A stretch of DNA of 64,000 nucleotides from Euptelea pleiosperma (lineage: Eukaryota > Streptophyta > Magnoliopsida > Ranunculales > Eupteleaceae). Below, piece after piece: positions 1 through 11,846 of the stretch. Location: positions 9,355,259 through 9,419,258 of the forward strand of contig CM068553.1 in assembly GCA_035048495.1 (NCBI GenBank), read 5' to 3'. Below the pieces are notes generated by a model, which saw only the letters and a list, made by a program, of their open reading frames with translations, did not search any database and was not told the origin of the DNA. Every line of letters starts with the position of its first letter. Position 1 is the first letter of the stretch. The position numbers and the translations under genes were made by a program.

Positions 1-767
1 CCACGCACCTTACCCTTCTGGCGACTCTGCTGAACCCACTTATCATCAAGAACCTCATCTTCGTCATGCCACTCTCCTTCCAACTTCCCTTCCGTGCCGC
101 CGGTCAATGCCATAAAAGTGTCTCGAGCGCTCCCTTCATACACCCCAGTACTTTCCGACGCGTACCCAAGATCGCTCCACCCCTGTTCATGCCTTAACCC
201 TCTCTGCAAGGCCTCAATTATGTCCTTCGCTATCAACCTCATCCTAATACTCTCAGGGTGTATCGCCGGGAGAATCTTTCCCTTGAAAGCAGCCTTCACC
301 TGCTCAAATTGGGCTTCTCCAATCTGTCTCTCCACGTTCCTCGGCAGAAGAACTAAATGTTTACGCTTAGTATACGGAATTGTCTCCAAATTCCCATAGT
401 AGACGGTAATCACAACTCCCGAACTAACTAGCACAACAACAATCACGTTCCTAGGGTTCTGAAACCACCGCCGAGGCCCTCTTGGCCTGAAATGCTGAAC
501 CTGATATCGATCTACGTAATAAAACCTCCTACCAGAGCCGAAATGATGGTAATTCTGTTTCCATCCAGTTTGAAAACTAGGTTTCGAAGCAATCAAAGAT
601 GAAACAGTAACCTTAGTACTACTCTTACCAGAAAGTTCAGAGCAATGTTGCCTGAATCGGTGACTCGCGTCTTGAATCGGAGCTCTTGAGTCTCTTCGGG
701 TTAGGATCTTCGAAGCGATGTCGCGAAACGAATCGATTGCGAGCTTTGCTTTTCTGTAAGAACCCAT
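1..767 (-). CDS. OMA1: OMA1-like mitochondrial zinc metalloprotease, N-terminal part (cut by window edge)
   Basis: Read on the minus strand from ATG at 767-765, the frame stays open to the left edge (255 codons). The translation begins MGSYRKAKLAIDSFRDIA, is rich in Arg and Ser as a mitochondrial presequence would be, has one hydrophobic segment at about residues 108-124 (VIVVVLVSSGVVITVYY), and then ETIPYTKRKHLVLLPRNVE followed by a helical stretch containing GKILPAIHPESIR. That block is typical of plant M48-family OMA1 proteins, inner-membrane stress proteases. The HExxH zinc site would lie further left, outside the window, so catalytic integrity cannot be judged. A GTAAGG near position 10 could be an intron donor, but simple read-through is equally possible. 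The gene is divergent from the RH7 gene, with about 2.9 kb between start codons. Family assignment is from remembered homologues. Confidence 0.85.
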   Translation of the reverse strand, partial: MGSYRKAKLAIDSFRDIASKILTRRDSRAPIQDASHRFRQHCSELSGKSSTKVTVSSLIASKPSFQTGWKQNYHHFGSGRRFYYVDRYQVQHFRPRGPRRWFQNPRNVIVVVLVSSGVVITVYYGNLETIPYTKRKHLVLLPRNVERQIGEAQFEQVKAAFKGKILPAIHPESIRMRLIAKDIIEALQRGLRHEQGWSDLGYASESTGVYEGSARDTFMALTGGTEGKLEGEWHDEDEVLDDKWVQQSRQKGKVR

Positions 768-1387
768 GCTCTTAAAACTTTAGTTTACAGTTAGAAAAGC
801 CACCCAAGATCTTCATTCAAAAAAACAAAAAAAACTGTTTGACCATCGAAGAGAAACTCTCTTGTGGTTCTAAGAAGAATCGAAGAGAGAGAGAGAGAGA
901 TTTAGGCTCTGTTTGGGTTTTGAATTTCGAGCTCTGGTAAGAGCTTTGCTGGCTGAGGACGTGTCTGGAAATTGTTTCAGATTTTCACACGGAGGATTGA
1001 CAGGGAGACGCTGCGTTGCATTTTCACACTTTCCTTTTACTACGCGCGGTGTAAGCTTAGGGAGGTACCAAAAGCGGTACCTATTGTGTATTATGATTCG
1101 GGTCGGTGATTCGGGTTTGGGTTTTAGTTTCAAAACAAGTGGTTTCAAATTCAGAACCAACATATATCCGATTCTCCCAGCCTGTATTGAGATCCGTATC
1201 TTGTATAAAAGCATGAAACAAAAATAAAAATAAATGATTTTATTCTTACTGAAGTTTAGAAAAAAGTTGGCGTCTTTAGCAACATTATATACTTGGTTCC
1301 TCGATGTGGATGTTATCTGTTTAGGTTTTAGTTCCTTTGGTCCTGGTCCTGGTTTATCAAGAATAAGAACTACTATGGTAGTTTTTA
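768..1387. other. 5' flank of the OMA1-like gene
   Basis: This stretch holds the presumed leader and promoter of the minus-strand OMA1-like gene. A short GA run lies at about 885-900. The open frames here, on both strands at 870-1227 and on the plus strand at 1234-1416, have no recognisable domain and are taken as chance. No repeat family was recognised. Confidence 0.4.
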
Positions 1388-3023
1388 GGAACGCTTTTTG
1401 GGAAGCCCTTCTCTAGGTTTTGGCGATGAGAAGCACTTCCTTAGCATAAAATCTATATTTGGTTTGTAATAGCGCGTTGGCTTCCAGTGTAGAAGCGCTT
1501 TTTGCGGAAAGTGTATCACCGTCAAAATGGATCTCACGTTGACCTTTTTGTCCCCATTCGTTCTTCCATATTACAAAATAACTTTTAAAACCATTTATCC
1601 CTTATAACTTTTAAGGGTATTTTTGATATTTTGACAGGATTCATAAGCTCACAACCAGCTTCTACACATAGAACAACACTTCTCCATTATGGTTTGTCAA
1701 AACACTACTTTAAAAAAAGCGCTTTTCAACAACTGTTTCTAAGACTTCTACAGAAGCGTTTTTCTACGGTGCTTTTGTAGAAGTATTCTCAAACAAAGTT
1801 GATCGATTCTGGGTCCTATTAGTTTTGGGCCCTTTTCAAGTTTGGTTTTGAAATAGTTCATATCGTAATTGAGATAATTGGGACTGGTTCTTATCGGGTA
1901 TTAGTTAGTGGTTTGGTAACTATCCTAGTTAGTAAGTTGTTGAATAATTCGTAAATTGTGCGAATTATTTAAAAAACAAACCGACCAACGTCTTATTCGA
2001 AGGTTTGAAAAAATTAATGCATTTTGAGCATGATTGAATTATTATTGGATCCTGTCAGATCTAAAGTACCTTATAGATCTAAAGCGTTATGGGATCCCGT
2101 CATCGAGAGATGCGAGAGGAGATTGACCATATGGAAGGCCAAGTATCTATCTAAAGGTGGAAGGTTAGTCTAACATTCTTATCTGTTTTTTGTCATTGTT
2201 CTCTATACCTGTTGGTGTGGCTAGAAGGGTGGAGAATATGACTCATTGATTCTTATAGTTCCGAAAGGAGGATGGGAAAGGGTATGCTCTTGTCAATTGG
2301 AGGTTAGTTTGTTCTCCCAAGAAGCTAGGAGATATGGGAATCAAAAGCCTTAGATTAATGAACCATACCTTCCTTGAAAAATGGTTCTGGTGTTATGCCA
2401 CAGAGGAAGATAGTCTATGGAAGAAGGTTATAGAGGTTAAAAATGGTAATGATACCTCAGGGTGGTTTAGCAGAGGTGTGAGGAATCCATACGACTATGG
2501 TGTTTGGAAGGGGGTGCTTAAGATGTATTCTTCGTTTAATGTTGGCATTCGTTTCAAGGTGGGCAAGGAGGATAGAATTAGTTTTTGGTGTGATGTGTGG
2601 TGTGGAGATAAAGCTCTTAAGATGGAATTCCCTATTCTATTTAATATCTCGAACAAAAGCTTTGGTAAGTGGAGGACTTCTATGTGAGGGAGGGGAGTTC
2701 TATTTCTTGGGATTTTGGGACGAGACAAAACCTTAATGATTGGGAAATAAACCTTATAGCAGATCTGCTTCAGAAGTTTGATGGGATGAAGGTGGACACA
2801 TCCAAAGAGGACACGATGTGGTGGACAGGTAAGCTTGATAGGCATTTTTCCGTGACTTCTTTCTATGCGATGCTTAACAAGACTCGGAGATCTTCAATGA
2901 CGATAGAGCATATGTCGTAGATCTTCGATGACAACAAAGCACTTTTGTAAACCAAAAAGAGACTTGAACTAAAGGAGCACTTTTTAGCACCAAAAGCTGG
3001 AGAAGCGCTTCCCAAACACTACC
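1388..3023. mobile_element. Tourist/Harbinger-like element remnant carrying a LINE fragment
   Basis: The left end at 1388 follows TTA (1385-1387) and the right end at 3023 is followed by TTA (3024-3026). The two ends are loosely inverted: both carry TTTGGGAAGC and CTTCTC words, in inverted order. Further AAGCGCTTTT-type words occur at about 1490-1800 and 2980-3010. The middle is occupied by a decayed LINE fragment, so the present length is not the original one. An inner end near 1790 could be the true right terminus of a shorter MITE. Confidence 0.4.
2070..2910 (+). pseudogene. Degenerate non-LTR (LINE) retrotransposon ORF2 C-terminal fragment
   Basis: Translation pieced from three frames gives segments typical of the C-terminal part of plant L1-type LINE ORF2: IERCERRLTIWKAKYLSKGG at about 2100, VNWRLVCSPKKLGDMGIKSL at about 2290-2350, then WKKVIEVKNG, ISFWCDVWCGDKAL and, after a frame change, DTMWWTGKLDRHFSVTSFYA. 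Stop codons (for example near 2170 and 2248) and frameshifts make it non-coding. Neither the reverse-transcriptase core nor the endonuclease is present. It sits in the OMA1-RH7 intergenic space inside the Tourist-like remnant. Confidence 0.8.
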
Positions 3024-3239
3024 TTAGTTTTGAACATAAGAAAATCATTTTATAAGACAAATAAAGTAGTCAATATTTTTAATTTTTTATTTTGTTTTAT
3101 TTTCAAATTAATTTTGCCAAATTTTTTAATGCATTTTTTGTGACAAACCCGAATTGCACTCGAACATTTTCCGCACAGTATTTTTGTTGCACTCCGAATT
3201 GCTAACTAGGGTATACAGCTCAAAAATCTTTGATGCGAA

Positions 3240-3480
3240 CGGGTCGTTTCAAAAGTTTGATACATCCTTCCCATCAAAATGCCACGTGGCACACTCTATA
3301 AGGGCATTAACCATATGAATATTTGCCCTACTCCTTGGTAGACATAAAAAATAGTCATAGTTGTCGATTTTGAGCATTTTTTCATCATGGGCCTGTAACT
3401 CATCCATACGCTCTTCAAAATACTTGTTTCCAACCAACCTGAATCCGACCCAATTCCAATCGGGTCCAAAAGGGTATAAT
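3240..3480. mobile_element. Half-copy of a core-B foldback element with G-box, upstream of RH7
   Basis: The block contains GCCACGTGGC at 3281-3290 followed by degenerate arm words (CACTCTATAAGGGCATTAACC, then CCTTGGTAGAC, then CATTTTTTCATCATGGGC). These match the left half of the family typified at 27.9-28.15 kb. The opposite arm is not seen, so this is a truncated copy. It ends about 90 bp before the TATA-like box of the RH7 gene, so its G-box lies in the proximal promoter. Confidence 0.55.
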
Positions 3481-3562
3481 CGACTCGAGTTGAACCCAAA
3501 CAGGTAGACTTTTTCCAGTCGGATCATCACGATCATCTAACGACCGGAAACGCCCCATGGCG

Positions 3563-3577
3563 ACTATAAAACCCTAA
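3563..3577 (+). promoter_or_regulatory. TATA-like box with adjoining telo-box, RH7 promoter
   Basis: ACTATAAAACC at about 3563-3573 resembles a TATA box and overlaps AAACCCTAA at 3569-3577, followed by a second CCCTA unit. AAACCCTAA is the plant telo-box, known to be enriched close to the transcription start of ribosomal-protein and ribosome-biogenesis genes. This fits the nucleolar helicase starting at 3699. The transcription start itself is not visible; a CT-rich leader follows. Confidence 0.55.
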
Positions 3578-3698
3578 CCCTAGACCTCTTTCTCTTTCTC
3601 TTTATTTGTTGCAAGTCTGCAACAACCTGCCTCGCTTCTTGTTTAACACAAGAACTCTCTATCTCTCTTCTCTCTCTGCCATTCTTTCTTCATCGTCA

Positions 3699-6600
3699 AT
3701 GCCTTCTCTTGCCCTTTCCGACTCTTTCTTAGCTGAAGAGCCCAAAGACAAGAAGAAGATGAAAACGAACACCCTTCTCGAAACCCCAGAAAAGAAAAGC
3801 AAAGAGAAGAAGCATAAGAAGAACAAGAAGACGTCAGAAGAAGATATGAACAGCGAAGACTCAGAGCAGAGTTGGTTGGAGAAGAAGAAGAAGAGTAAGA
3901 GAAAGGCCGATGAAGTAGAAATCGACCATGATGAGGAGAAGAGCGAAACCAGCTCTGAATTGGGAGAACCCATCGGTTCAAAGAAGGTGAAGAAGAAGAA
4001 GCCGAGACTGATGGAGAGCGACGAGGAGGGAGAGGTGGTTTCCGCCGATGACGATAAGATCAAAAACAACCCTAATGCGGTTTCGAATTTCAGAATCTGC
4101 AAAGCTTTGAGGGAAAAGTTGAAGTCTAAGGGAATCGAGTCGCTCTTCCCCATCCAAGCCATGACTTTCGATACCATCCTTGATGGTTCTGATTTGGTCG
4201 GTCGTGCCCGCACTGGTCAGGTAGAACTCTGTTCCTCACTTAATCTGTCTTTCTTTCAAGTTTCATATATTCATGAGCATCTAATTATCCTCTTAATTCA
4301 AATAGTTTTTGTGATGCTCCTGCAATTTTTTTTAAATAGTAACAGATGATAGTTGAGAGTTCTTCAATCTGCAAGTCTAAAAGTACGAATTTTATAATTT
4401 AATAATGAAATAAAATGTATCACAAGAAGGAAAATTTCCAGACACCGTATCGTGGTAAAACAAGTTAAGTACATCTTTTCGATGTGCGAATTCGCTAACC
4501 TTGAACCTTGTATGAGATTTGCTACGACCAAGTTGCTCATACATGGATTGTATTAGTGCCCCCTGAAATCAAGGACTCAGATGTGTCTTCCTTTTTTCTT
4601 GTAATGTTTAAGGTGTTGGCATGCACTAACCATATCATCTGTGTGGAATATATGTTTTCTTTTCTTCAAATTTTTATAGGGAAAAACTCTGGCCTTTGTG
4701 TTGCCCATCTTGGAGTCATTAACAAGCGGGCCTGCAAAGGCATCACGAAAGACAGGGTATGGAAGGGCACCAAGTGTCCTGGTACTTGTTCCCACCAGGG
4801 AGTTGGCCAACCAGGTATTTTGAGAAGGGCCTATTGTTTAAAATTTATTATTTTCTAAGTATCGCCGTCTAATTCTGTACGCTTAGTCTGAGCTCTCCTT
4901 TGTTTCCAGGTATTTGCGGACTTCGAAGTGTATGCTGGGGCAATGGGATTAACTTCATGCTGTGTATATGGGGGAGCTCCTTACCGCCCTCAAGAGACTG
5001 CACTGAAAAGGGGAATTGATATAGTTGTTGGCACCCCTGGACGAGTGAAGGTAAACTTTTCATCTCTGTGCTTTAGTGTTATCTTGAGAGATACAGTTAG
5101 AACTATTTACATGTAAATTTTTTTTGGATAAGTTATTTACATGTAAATTTAATAGTTCTTTGCGGTTTTCATTCACACCAATGTTAATTTCAAGCACATC
5201 CTGGTGTAGGATCACATTGAGAGGGGAAATATTGACTTCGGCTCATTAAAATTCCGTGTCCTTGATGAGGCTGATGAAATGCTGAGGATGGGTTTCGTTG
5301 ACGATGTCGAACTTATTCTAGGTACATGGTTCACCATACAAAATACTGGCATTTTTTACTATTTGCATTAAAATTCCAGCCATATTATATGTTTTTTCTA
5401 AAATTTGAGAAATTTGCGTATAAAATACGAATTATTCGTGAACTTACCAACTATGGTCTGGTGTGGCTGAGCTTCCTTGTTAAATGGATTATATTTTACA
5501 CCAATGGTGGAAAATTTATGCCTCTAGAAAAACAGAGCTAGCTGCTTAGTTGACAAAATGACATAATTAATCATGTTACATTACTAACTGTTAAAGTTTT
5601 GGGTACTGCACATTGTAGAGCCTCGCAGATAACTTCGAGGTTGGTGACAATTTGATTTAGAAGTATTAACAGTCTGTAGATTTGATCTTGCAGGGAAGGT
5701 TCAGGATGTGAGCAAAGTGCAGACACTCCTCTTCAGTGCTACCTTGCCTGACTGGGTGAAGAATGTGCGTCTCTCAACCATGCTATGAAAACTATGGTTA
5801 TAGTTTGCTGTGGTTTAAATATCTGTAATATTTTCCTCTTCAATATCTGTGGTTGTCTGATGCCTCTTTTATGCCTTGCCAGATCGCTTCTCGGTTTTTT
5901 AAACCCAACAAGAAAACTGCAGATCTTGTTGGTAACGAGAAGATGAAGGCTAGTGCTAATGTTAGACATATTGTTCTTCCCTGCTCTAGTTCAGCCAGAT
6001 CCCAGCTTATTCCGGATATTATTCGCTGTTATAGCAGGTTGCTTTTCTAACACCTTTCTGTTATGATCTTTTGCTCTCCTTTTCTCTACATTGGTGGTTG
6101 ATCTTTTCCTGGGGTATGATTCAGTGGAGGACGTACAATTATTTTCACCGAGACAAAAGATTCTGCTTCTGAGCTTGCTGGGTTATTGCCTGATGCACGT
6201 GCTTTGCATGGGGACATACAGCAGGCCACTCGTGAAGTAAGTTACCGGTGATACAGAAATATGGTGGTTGTTTCTGTCTTTGAAATTAAATTGGTCCATT
6301 CACTAGAAGTAGTACATGTCAAGCTGTCATTTCTTTAAACTATAAAAATTGTAGTATTTGGCTGCAATCCAATCTTGATGACCTTGTAAGTAGTAGATGC
6401 GTTCTTTTCTGGAGTCCTTTTTTTAACTCTTGGCATGTTATATCTTGCAGGTCACGCTTGCTGGATTCAGGTCAGGCAAATTCATGACATTGGTGGCCAC
6501 AAATGTGGCAGCACGGGGCTTGGACATCAACGATGTGCAGTTGATCATTCAGGTTTATTTTCTTTCCTTTATATGCGGATTCTCTTTGGGATACGTTGGC

Positions 6601-8503
6601 TGGTATTGAAAGGGATACATTTGGCTGGTATTGAATCTGTTGACTGTGTTACTTATGTTTCAGTGTGAGCCCCCACGCGACGTAGAAGCTTACATTCATC
6701 GTTCGGGACGCACAGGGAGAGCAGGTATATACTGAAACCTGGCACTTAATATTCAATCTTGTTTTTAAGTTTGGCAAGCTATTGAGAAAATGTTTATATT
6801 CTTTTCAGGCAATACTGGGGTTGCTGTAATGCTTTATGATCCAAGGAGGTCAAACTTTTCTAGGATAGAAAGAGAATCAGGGGTAAAATTTGAGCACATA
6901 TCTGCTCCTCAGCCAGCTGATGTTGCCAAGGCTGCTGGTATTGATGCAGCAGAAATAATCAATAAAGTCTCCGACAGGTACTATTGGTGTTGCACATTTT
7001 GATGAATGCATCCAGCATTGCTGCTTTTTTATATTAATATTTTTCATATGCAGTGTAATTCCAGCATTCACATCAGCAGCCGAGGAGCTTTTGAGTTCCT
7101 CTGGTCTTTCAGCGGTGGAACTACTTGCAAAGGCACTTGCCAAGGCAGCTGTAAGTCCCTGTAGATTTTTCTGCAGTGCAACTTTGAACTTTCATTAGCT
7201 CATTGTGGGTTGGGTTACTGAATTTAATACGGATTATGCAGGGTTATACTGAAATAAAGAGTAGGTCGCTTCTCACATCCATGGAGAATTATGTTACTGT
7301 ATTTCTTGAGGCTGGAAAATCCATCTACACACCATCGTGAGTATTGGAAGCTTTTATGTCCCTTTCTTTCTTCTTATATGCATTCTTAGGTATTAGGGAT
7401 TTGAACTTCTGCCCTATTTGTGGCAGTTTTCATCTCTGTGGGACAGAACATGAATAAATCAGCATGATATCTTTATTATACCTACATACACATACTACAC
7501 ACATACAGAAGACCAATTAATTAATGAATCCCATCCGGAGGATCTCATGGACCAGAAGTCAGTTTAATTGAATGCTTCTCTGTCCGAATCCTTCCCATCA
7601 AAGACCCTCGCTTCTCTGACTTATGTTTTTGGGGGATTGGTGAAATAAATAAAAGCAGTAGTCGAGGAGAAGTTTATTTATGGTATAGCCAATTTTTTTT
7701 TCTAAGATGTCTCCCATCTGGTTTGATAAGAATGTTTTACAAGTATGTTACAGGCTTTCAGGTATATGATAGTACCAAGACCAGTGTTTTCTGTATTGAT
7801 TTGTAGGATGCCTGCAGATGGGTTGTTTGTGCCTGATTCTCATTTTTTCCAATTTTTTTTGTCTCAGCTTTGCATATAGCGTCTTGAGGAGATTCTTGCC
7901 TGAGGAGAAGGTTGAGGCAGTGAAGGGTCTTGCCCTTACGGCTGATGGAAAGGGCGCAGTGTTTGATGTGCCAACTGAGGATTTAGACATGTATCTTGCA
8001 GGTAAGTTCTTTCTAAAAGGGTTTGTGATGACGATGAGATCGAGCTTATAAATAGCACTGATAAGTTGTCTAGTGTGATTTATTCCCTCCATATTATCGG
8101 AAAATTGGTTATACTTTCTTGGGTAGTGATGATAACCCCTTAAAAAACTTAGGTAAAAAAGGTTCAGAAGCAGTTGTGACCTGATGTAATACTTTTTACG
8201 TAGATCATCATGAAATCAAACTGTCTTATGTATTTAATGTTCCCATTTTGCTTGTTCCCTATAGGTCAGGAAAATGCAGCTAATGTGAGCATTGAGGTGT
8301 TGAAAGCGTTGCCACGCCTGCAAGAAAGAGAGCAGTCGAGAGGGGGAAGATTTGGCAGCGGAGGTGGTGGTGGCTTTGGTGGTAGGAGAGGTGGTGGTAG
8401 ATTTTCTGGGGGAAGAGGTGGTGGAGGCGGCAGGGGAGGCAGTTTTTCTGACAGAAGAAATGGTAGTTTTTCCAACGGCAACAAGTGGGGGCGGAGGAAT
8501 TAG
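3699..8503 (+). CDS. RH7: Nucleolar DEAD-box ATP-dependent RNA helicase, RH7/PRH75 type
   Basis: Fourteen exons join in frame to 714 aa: 3699-4220, 4680-4814, 4910-5050, 5210-5321, 5694-5764, 5883-6037, 6125-6236, 6451-6552, 6664-6724, 6809-6977, 7054-7150, 7242-7336, 7868-8001, 8265-8503; all introns are GT-AG. The first 140 residues are Lys/Glu-rich with nuclear-signal-like KKKK runs. Helicase motifs follow in order: Q motif ([10 protein letters not shown]), I (ARTGQGKT, split across intron 1), Ia (PTRELA), Ib (TPGR), II (DEAD), III (SAT), IV (IIFTETK), V ([10 protein letters not shown]) and VI ([10 protein letters not shown]). A GUCT-like RNA-binding region follows, then a Gly/Arg/Phe-rich tail ending KWGRRN. 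This order is that of plant RH7/PRH75, nucleolar proteins that rearrange RNA in ribosome biogenesis. ATG 3699 is chosen because upstream in-frame reading begins only at a TTG. Confidence 0.93.
7337..7867 (+). other. RH7 intron 12, the longest intron
   Basis: This 531-bp intron starts GTGAGT and ends at the CAG before 7868. It is T-rich with no recognised repeat family and no coding similarity. The open frames reported across 7748-8092 are intron or shadow frames of exon 13. Confidence 0.6.
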
Positions 8504-9295
8504 AACAATTTAAACGAAAAGAGAAATCTTATTGTTGAGGATGAAGTAGGTGGGATTTGTTTATCTTTTGTTAAAGTTGGCGTGTTTAGGTTCTATGAAT
8601 TTATTTATTTTCACCGGATTTTGTTCCCTCCGGTATTGTTTCCCCGGAATTCCGAATAGTAATTAAATCTGATGAGATATATAACTATTCTTATCATTTG
8701 CTGGACAAGATGTACGTTCTTATTTCTTTTTCGAGAGGGAAGAAGAGGGCTTTTTGTCAATTCTTTGCCATTTGATCTATGTATGAGGTTCAAGTTCTTT
8801 CTTTAGAAGAGTTGGAAGAAAATGCGATTAAGAGAAGATTCGCAGTCCCCCCCTCCAAAAATGTCCGACACATACACTAAAAACTTAACCCAACCCATGT
8901 TAAGCCCTTGGCTAGTTGGTTAAGGATGGTTCACAAAGAGCAAGTATCGGACATTTTGGGAAGGGACTTCAAAGGTCGTAGTCCCCAAGGGACTGAAATT
9001 TTTCTCTGAGCTACAAGGTTCAAGTTGTTTACTTGAGAGTTCAAGAAAATGCCATCGAGTGATTATCATGGTTCAAAGTGACTGGTTTCGTTTTGGTGGT
9101 TTTGGTTCAAAACTGACCGAAATCAAGTAACATTTTATGAATAAAAAATTGATTTTTATTAGTGTCGGCTGGTTTTGGACGAAACCAACTGAAACCATAG
9201 TAGTTTCCTACGAAACTTGAAACCATGGTGACTATACATCTTTGGCGGAGTTTTGAACAAGAACTTGGAGTGAACCTTTCGCAGACACTTGCAGT
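8504..9295. other. RH7 3' flank with a decayed inverted-repeat fragment
   Basis: After the RH7 stop comes an AT-rich 3' region. At about 8845-8995 the words CAGTCCCCCCCTCC, AAAATGTCCGACA and the opposed GTATCGGACATTTTGGGAAG with GGGACTTCAAAG form an inverted pair around a TTAAGCCC-containing loop. This matches the better preserved palindrome at 22480-22665. No gene is seen. Confidence 0.45.
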
Positions 9296-9600
9296 CACTA
9301 ACGCTGCTGATTGCAGCCAATATGAACCACATGGCACATTCTTAAGAGGACCGATATGAACCACGTGGCACATTCTTAAGAGGACACTGATTGTATGGAT
9401 GTTTGGCCAATTATTGTGGACATTTAAAACCTTTGGATCTTTGTACCCAAATAATGCTCAAATTCTTAAGGTTAACATAACCCATGAAAATAACTTCAAT
9501 CCGAAGCTTAGAAATCACTGACCATATGGATGTTTGAGCCAAACATCCATATGGTCAGTGGTCTCCAAGAGTGTGCCACGAGGCTCATAAAGCCGTCTGT
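9296..9600. mobile_element. Core-A foldback element copy with an internal end duplication
   Basis: The inverted arms hold GTATGGATGTTTGGCC at about 9396-9411 and the opposed CCAAACATCCATATGG near 9539. Between them is the shared middle (CCTTTGGATCTTTGTACCC, ATAATGCTCAAATT). The outer 35 bp, containing a G-box-like CCACATGG or CCACGTGG, occurs twice in tandem at about 9305-9340 and 9350-9385. The right arm carries TGTGCCACGAGGC, a mutated G-box. Confidence 0.65.
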
Positions 9601-10480
9601 CATAAACGTTGTTGAGGCCCCTAGTTACACTTCAAAACTCGAAAAAAATAGAAAACAAGGGGATTTTGACATACCTCACCATGTCATCTTTGAAATTTGA
9701 CATACCCCAACAATGTGACAAAGTTGACTTATTCCCTCATGACCTAGTCCATTGCTTATGACCATCGTTGACCCAAATTGACTAACAAATTTTATTTGAA
9801 AAGAGAAAACTATTCATTTCTTCAACCTTAGAACAAGAAAATGTGGGTTTGGTGCCAAAATTCTAACCCCAAATCAAATGGATGTGATGGTTAGTGTGGG
9901 GAAAAAATATCAAATCTATCCTACACATCTTCGAGGTCAGACGATTCATATCTTGATGATGATCCGACGACTATGATGCTTCAAGACAGAACTTCTCCTC
10001 CGCTGCGGATGATAGGATAATTTTCGGATGAAACGTAGTCGTACCTGTTAACAACACTCCGACGCTCAAGTCAGTATAGGGTGTACTAACAGGGTTTAGG
10101 AAATTTAGAAAAGGTGATTCAGAGTTTGGACTATCTGGATCCGGAGAGTAAGATCCCCTTATCAGTTCTGAGTGTCATGTATTTATACTCCCAGAACTGA
10201 CGTGATTCATCTTCTACGTGTCCGCTTCTCGTTTGTTAGATCCGATTTGGAGATATTCTGTTATAAAACCGTCTCTTTTTATTAGATCCTAACTTCTCCC
10301 ATTCAGTTATATCTGAAACGACTGATGTGGCATTCATCGTGGTAGATATTTGAATGGGAGAACGCGAAAATGGACGTAATAGTCAAACTGATTATCACGT
10401 GGCTATCTTATAGCAGATAAAGTAATAATTAACTTGGTTTTAGTTTAGAACACTTATATGTTCGTAGAATCCTATTACTT

Positions 10481-10668
10481 GCCGGGATGAGTTGAGAGTT
10501 ATTCCTGTCAAGTACGTCGTTGAATTTGTTGGGATGAGTTGAATGTTATTCCCATCAAGTACATCGTTGAACTTGTCAGGATTAGTTGAATGTCATTTCC
10601 GTCAAGTATGCCGTTGAACTTATCGGGATGAGTTGAATGTCAATCCCGTCAAGTAGACCATTAAATGA
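10481..10668. repeat. 47-bp minisatellite, four diverged copies
   Basis: Units beginning at 10481, 10528, 10575 and 10622 share the pattern GGGATGAGTTGAATGTTATT, then CCCGTCAAGTA, then CGTTGAACTT. The spacing is exactly 47 bp and copies differ by several substitutions. There are no spacers between units, so it is not CRISPR-like. It lies inside the long-arm inverted-repeat element. Confidence 0.85.
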
Positions 10669-11533
10669 CTTGTCGGTAAAGATTGTATGTTTTGTCAACA
10701 ACTTTATTACACCTTCAATGTTCTCCGTTATTTACCTGTTCGAGCTGCAATTTTCTCAGATGTCTTATCTGACACGTAGCCTCTCTTGCTTGTAAATGGC
10801 GCATGACTGAAAAAGCAGAAGTTAATAGCTGTTTCCGCAGGTTCCTCCGGCGCATTAATTCACGCATGGTATGAAATGCCAGGTGTCGACTTTTCAATTC
10901 CGCACGTGTTATGCCAGTACCATGTGTAATCATCTCATTAGCCGAAAAATACGGTACCCATAGTTAGCCAACCATGAGACTTTGGTAAGCTGGCAACCCA
11001 TCATTGAGAATCAATGTATCATCACCATTCTGGTGAGTAATTTTAATTTCACTCATCTTTTATGTTTTCAAACATTCTTCACTGTAATTAAGTTTTTGAA
11101 TTGCTCGCCATAGTGGTGGTCGGTCAGCCATGAAAATCCAATAAGATGGTCACCAGTGATGGGCATCCAATTTATCGAAGTCTCGTGGTCAATCAACCAC
11201 CACTTCGGCAAGTATTTTTAATTTCAAATTCTTCTTTCATGTTTTTAAACATTTCTCTCTTTCATTTGGTTTTTAAATTGTTCACCGAAACGGTGGTCGG
11301 CTAGCCACAAGATTCTAAGAGATGGCCAACACAACAGTTTGATTTGAGGTTAGGGTTTCAACCAATACCCTAATGTTCTTTTGATCAAGGTTGAAGAAAA
11401 GATTTTCATCCCTTTCAAAAAAAATGTTAGTCAATTAGGGTCAACAACGTTCAATGATGGTGGACTGGGTCATGGGGGTAAGTCGGCTAATTCTGTTCGG
11501 GGTACGTCAAATTTCAAAGATAACACAAGGGGT

Positions 11534-11807
11534 GGCGTTATTTGCACACACCTTTTTTTGAATGACACCCACATCTTATCTGCAAATACCCAAAGTTGTG
11601 AGGAAAAATAAAAAAAAAACCGAACGAAGAGGAACTCACCACCACCGTCTTCTTCTTCACCACCACTACACCACCACCACCACCACTACCACCACTCCCT
11701 CCCTCCCTCTCTCTCTTACCTGGTGGTGGGCGACAGGCCTCCTCCTCTTCTTCTCCAGGCAGCCTCCTCTTCATCTTCTTCTCCGGGCGGCTTCCTCTTC
11801 CTCCTCC

Positions 11808-11846
<39 letters not shown>

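Noticed and set aside
870..1416. Overlapping frames of 60-114 codons between OMA1 and RH7
   Set aside because: No recognisable motif, and frames compete on both strands; a leader or promoter is more likely.
7748..8092. 114-codon minus-strand frame inside RH7
   Set aside because: It spans an intron and exon of the helicase on the opposite strand and has no family similarity.
10481..10668. Regular repeat reminiscent of a CRISPR array
   Set aside because: Units are directly adjacent with no unique spacers, in a plant genome.
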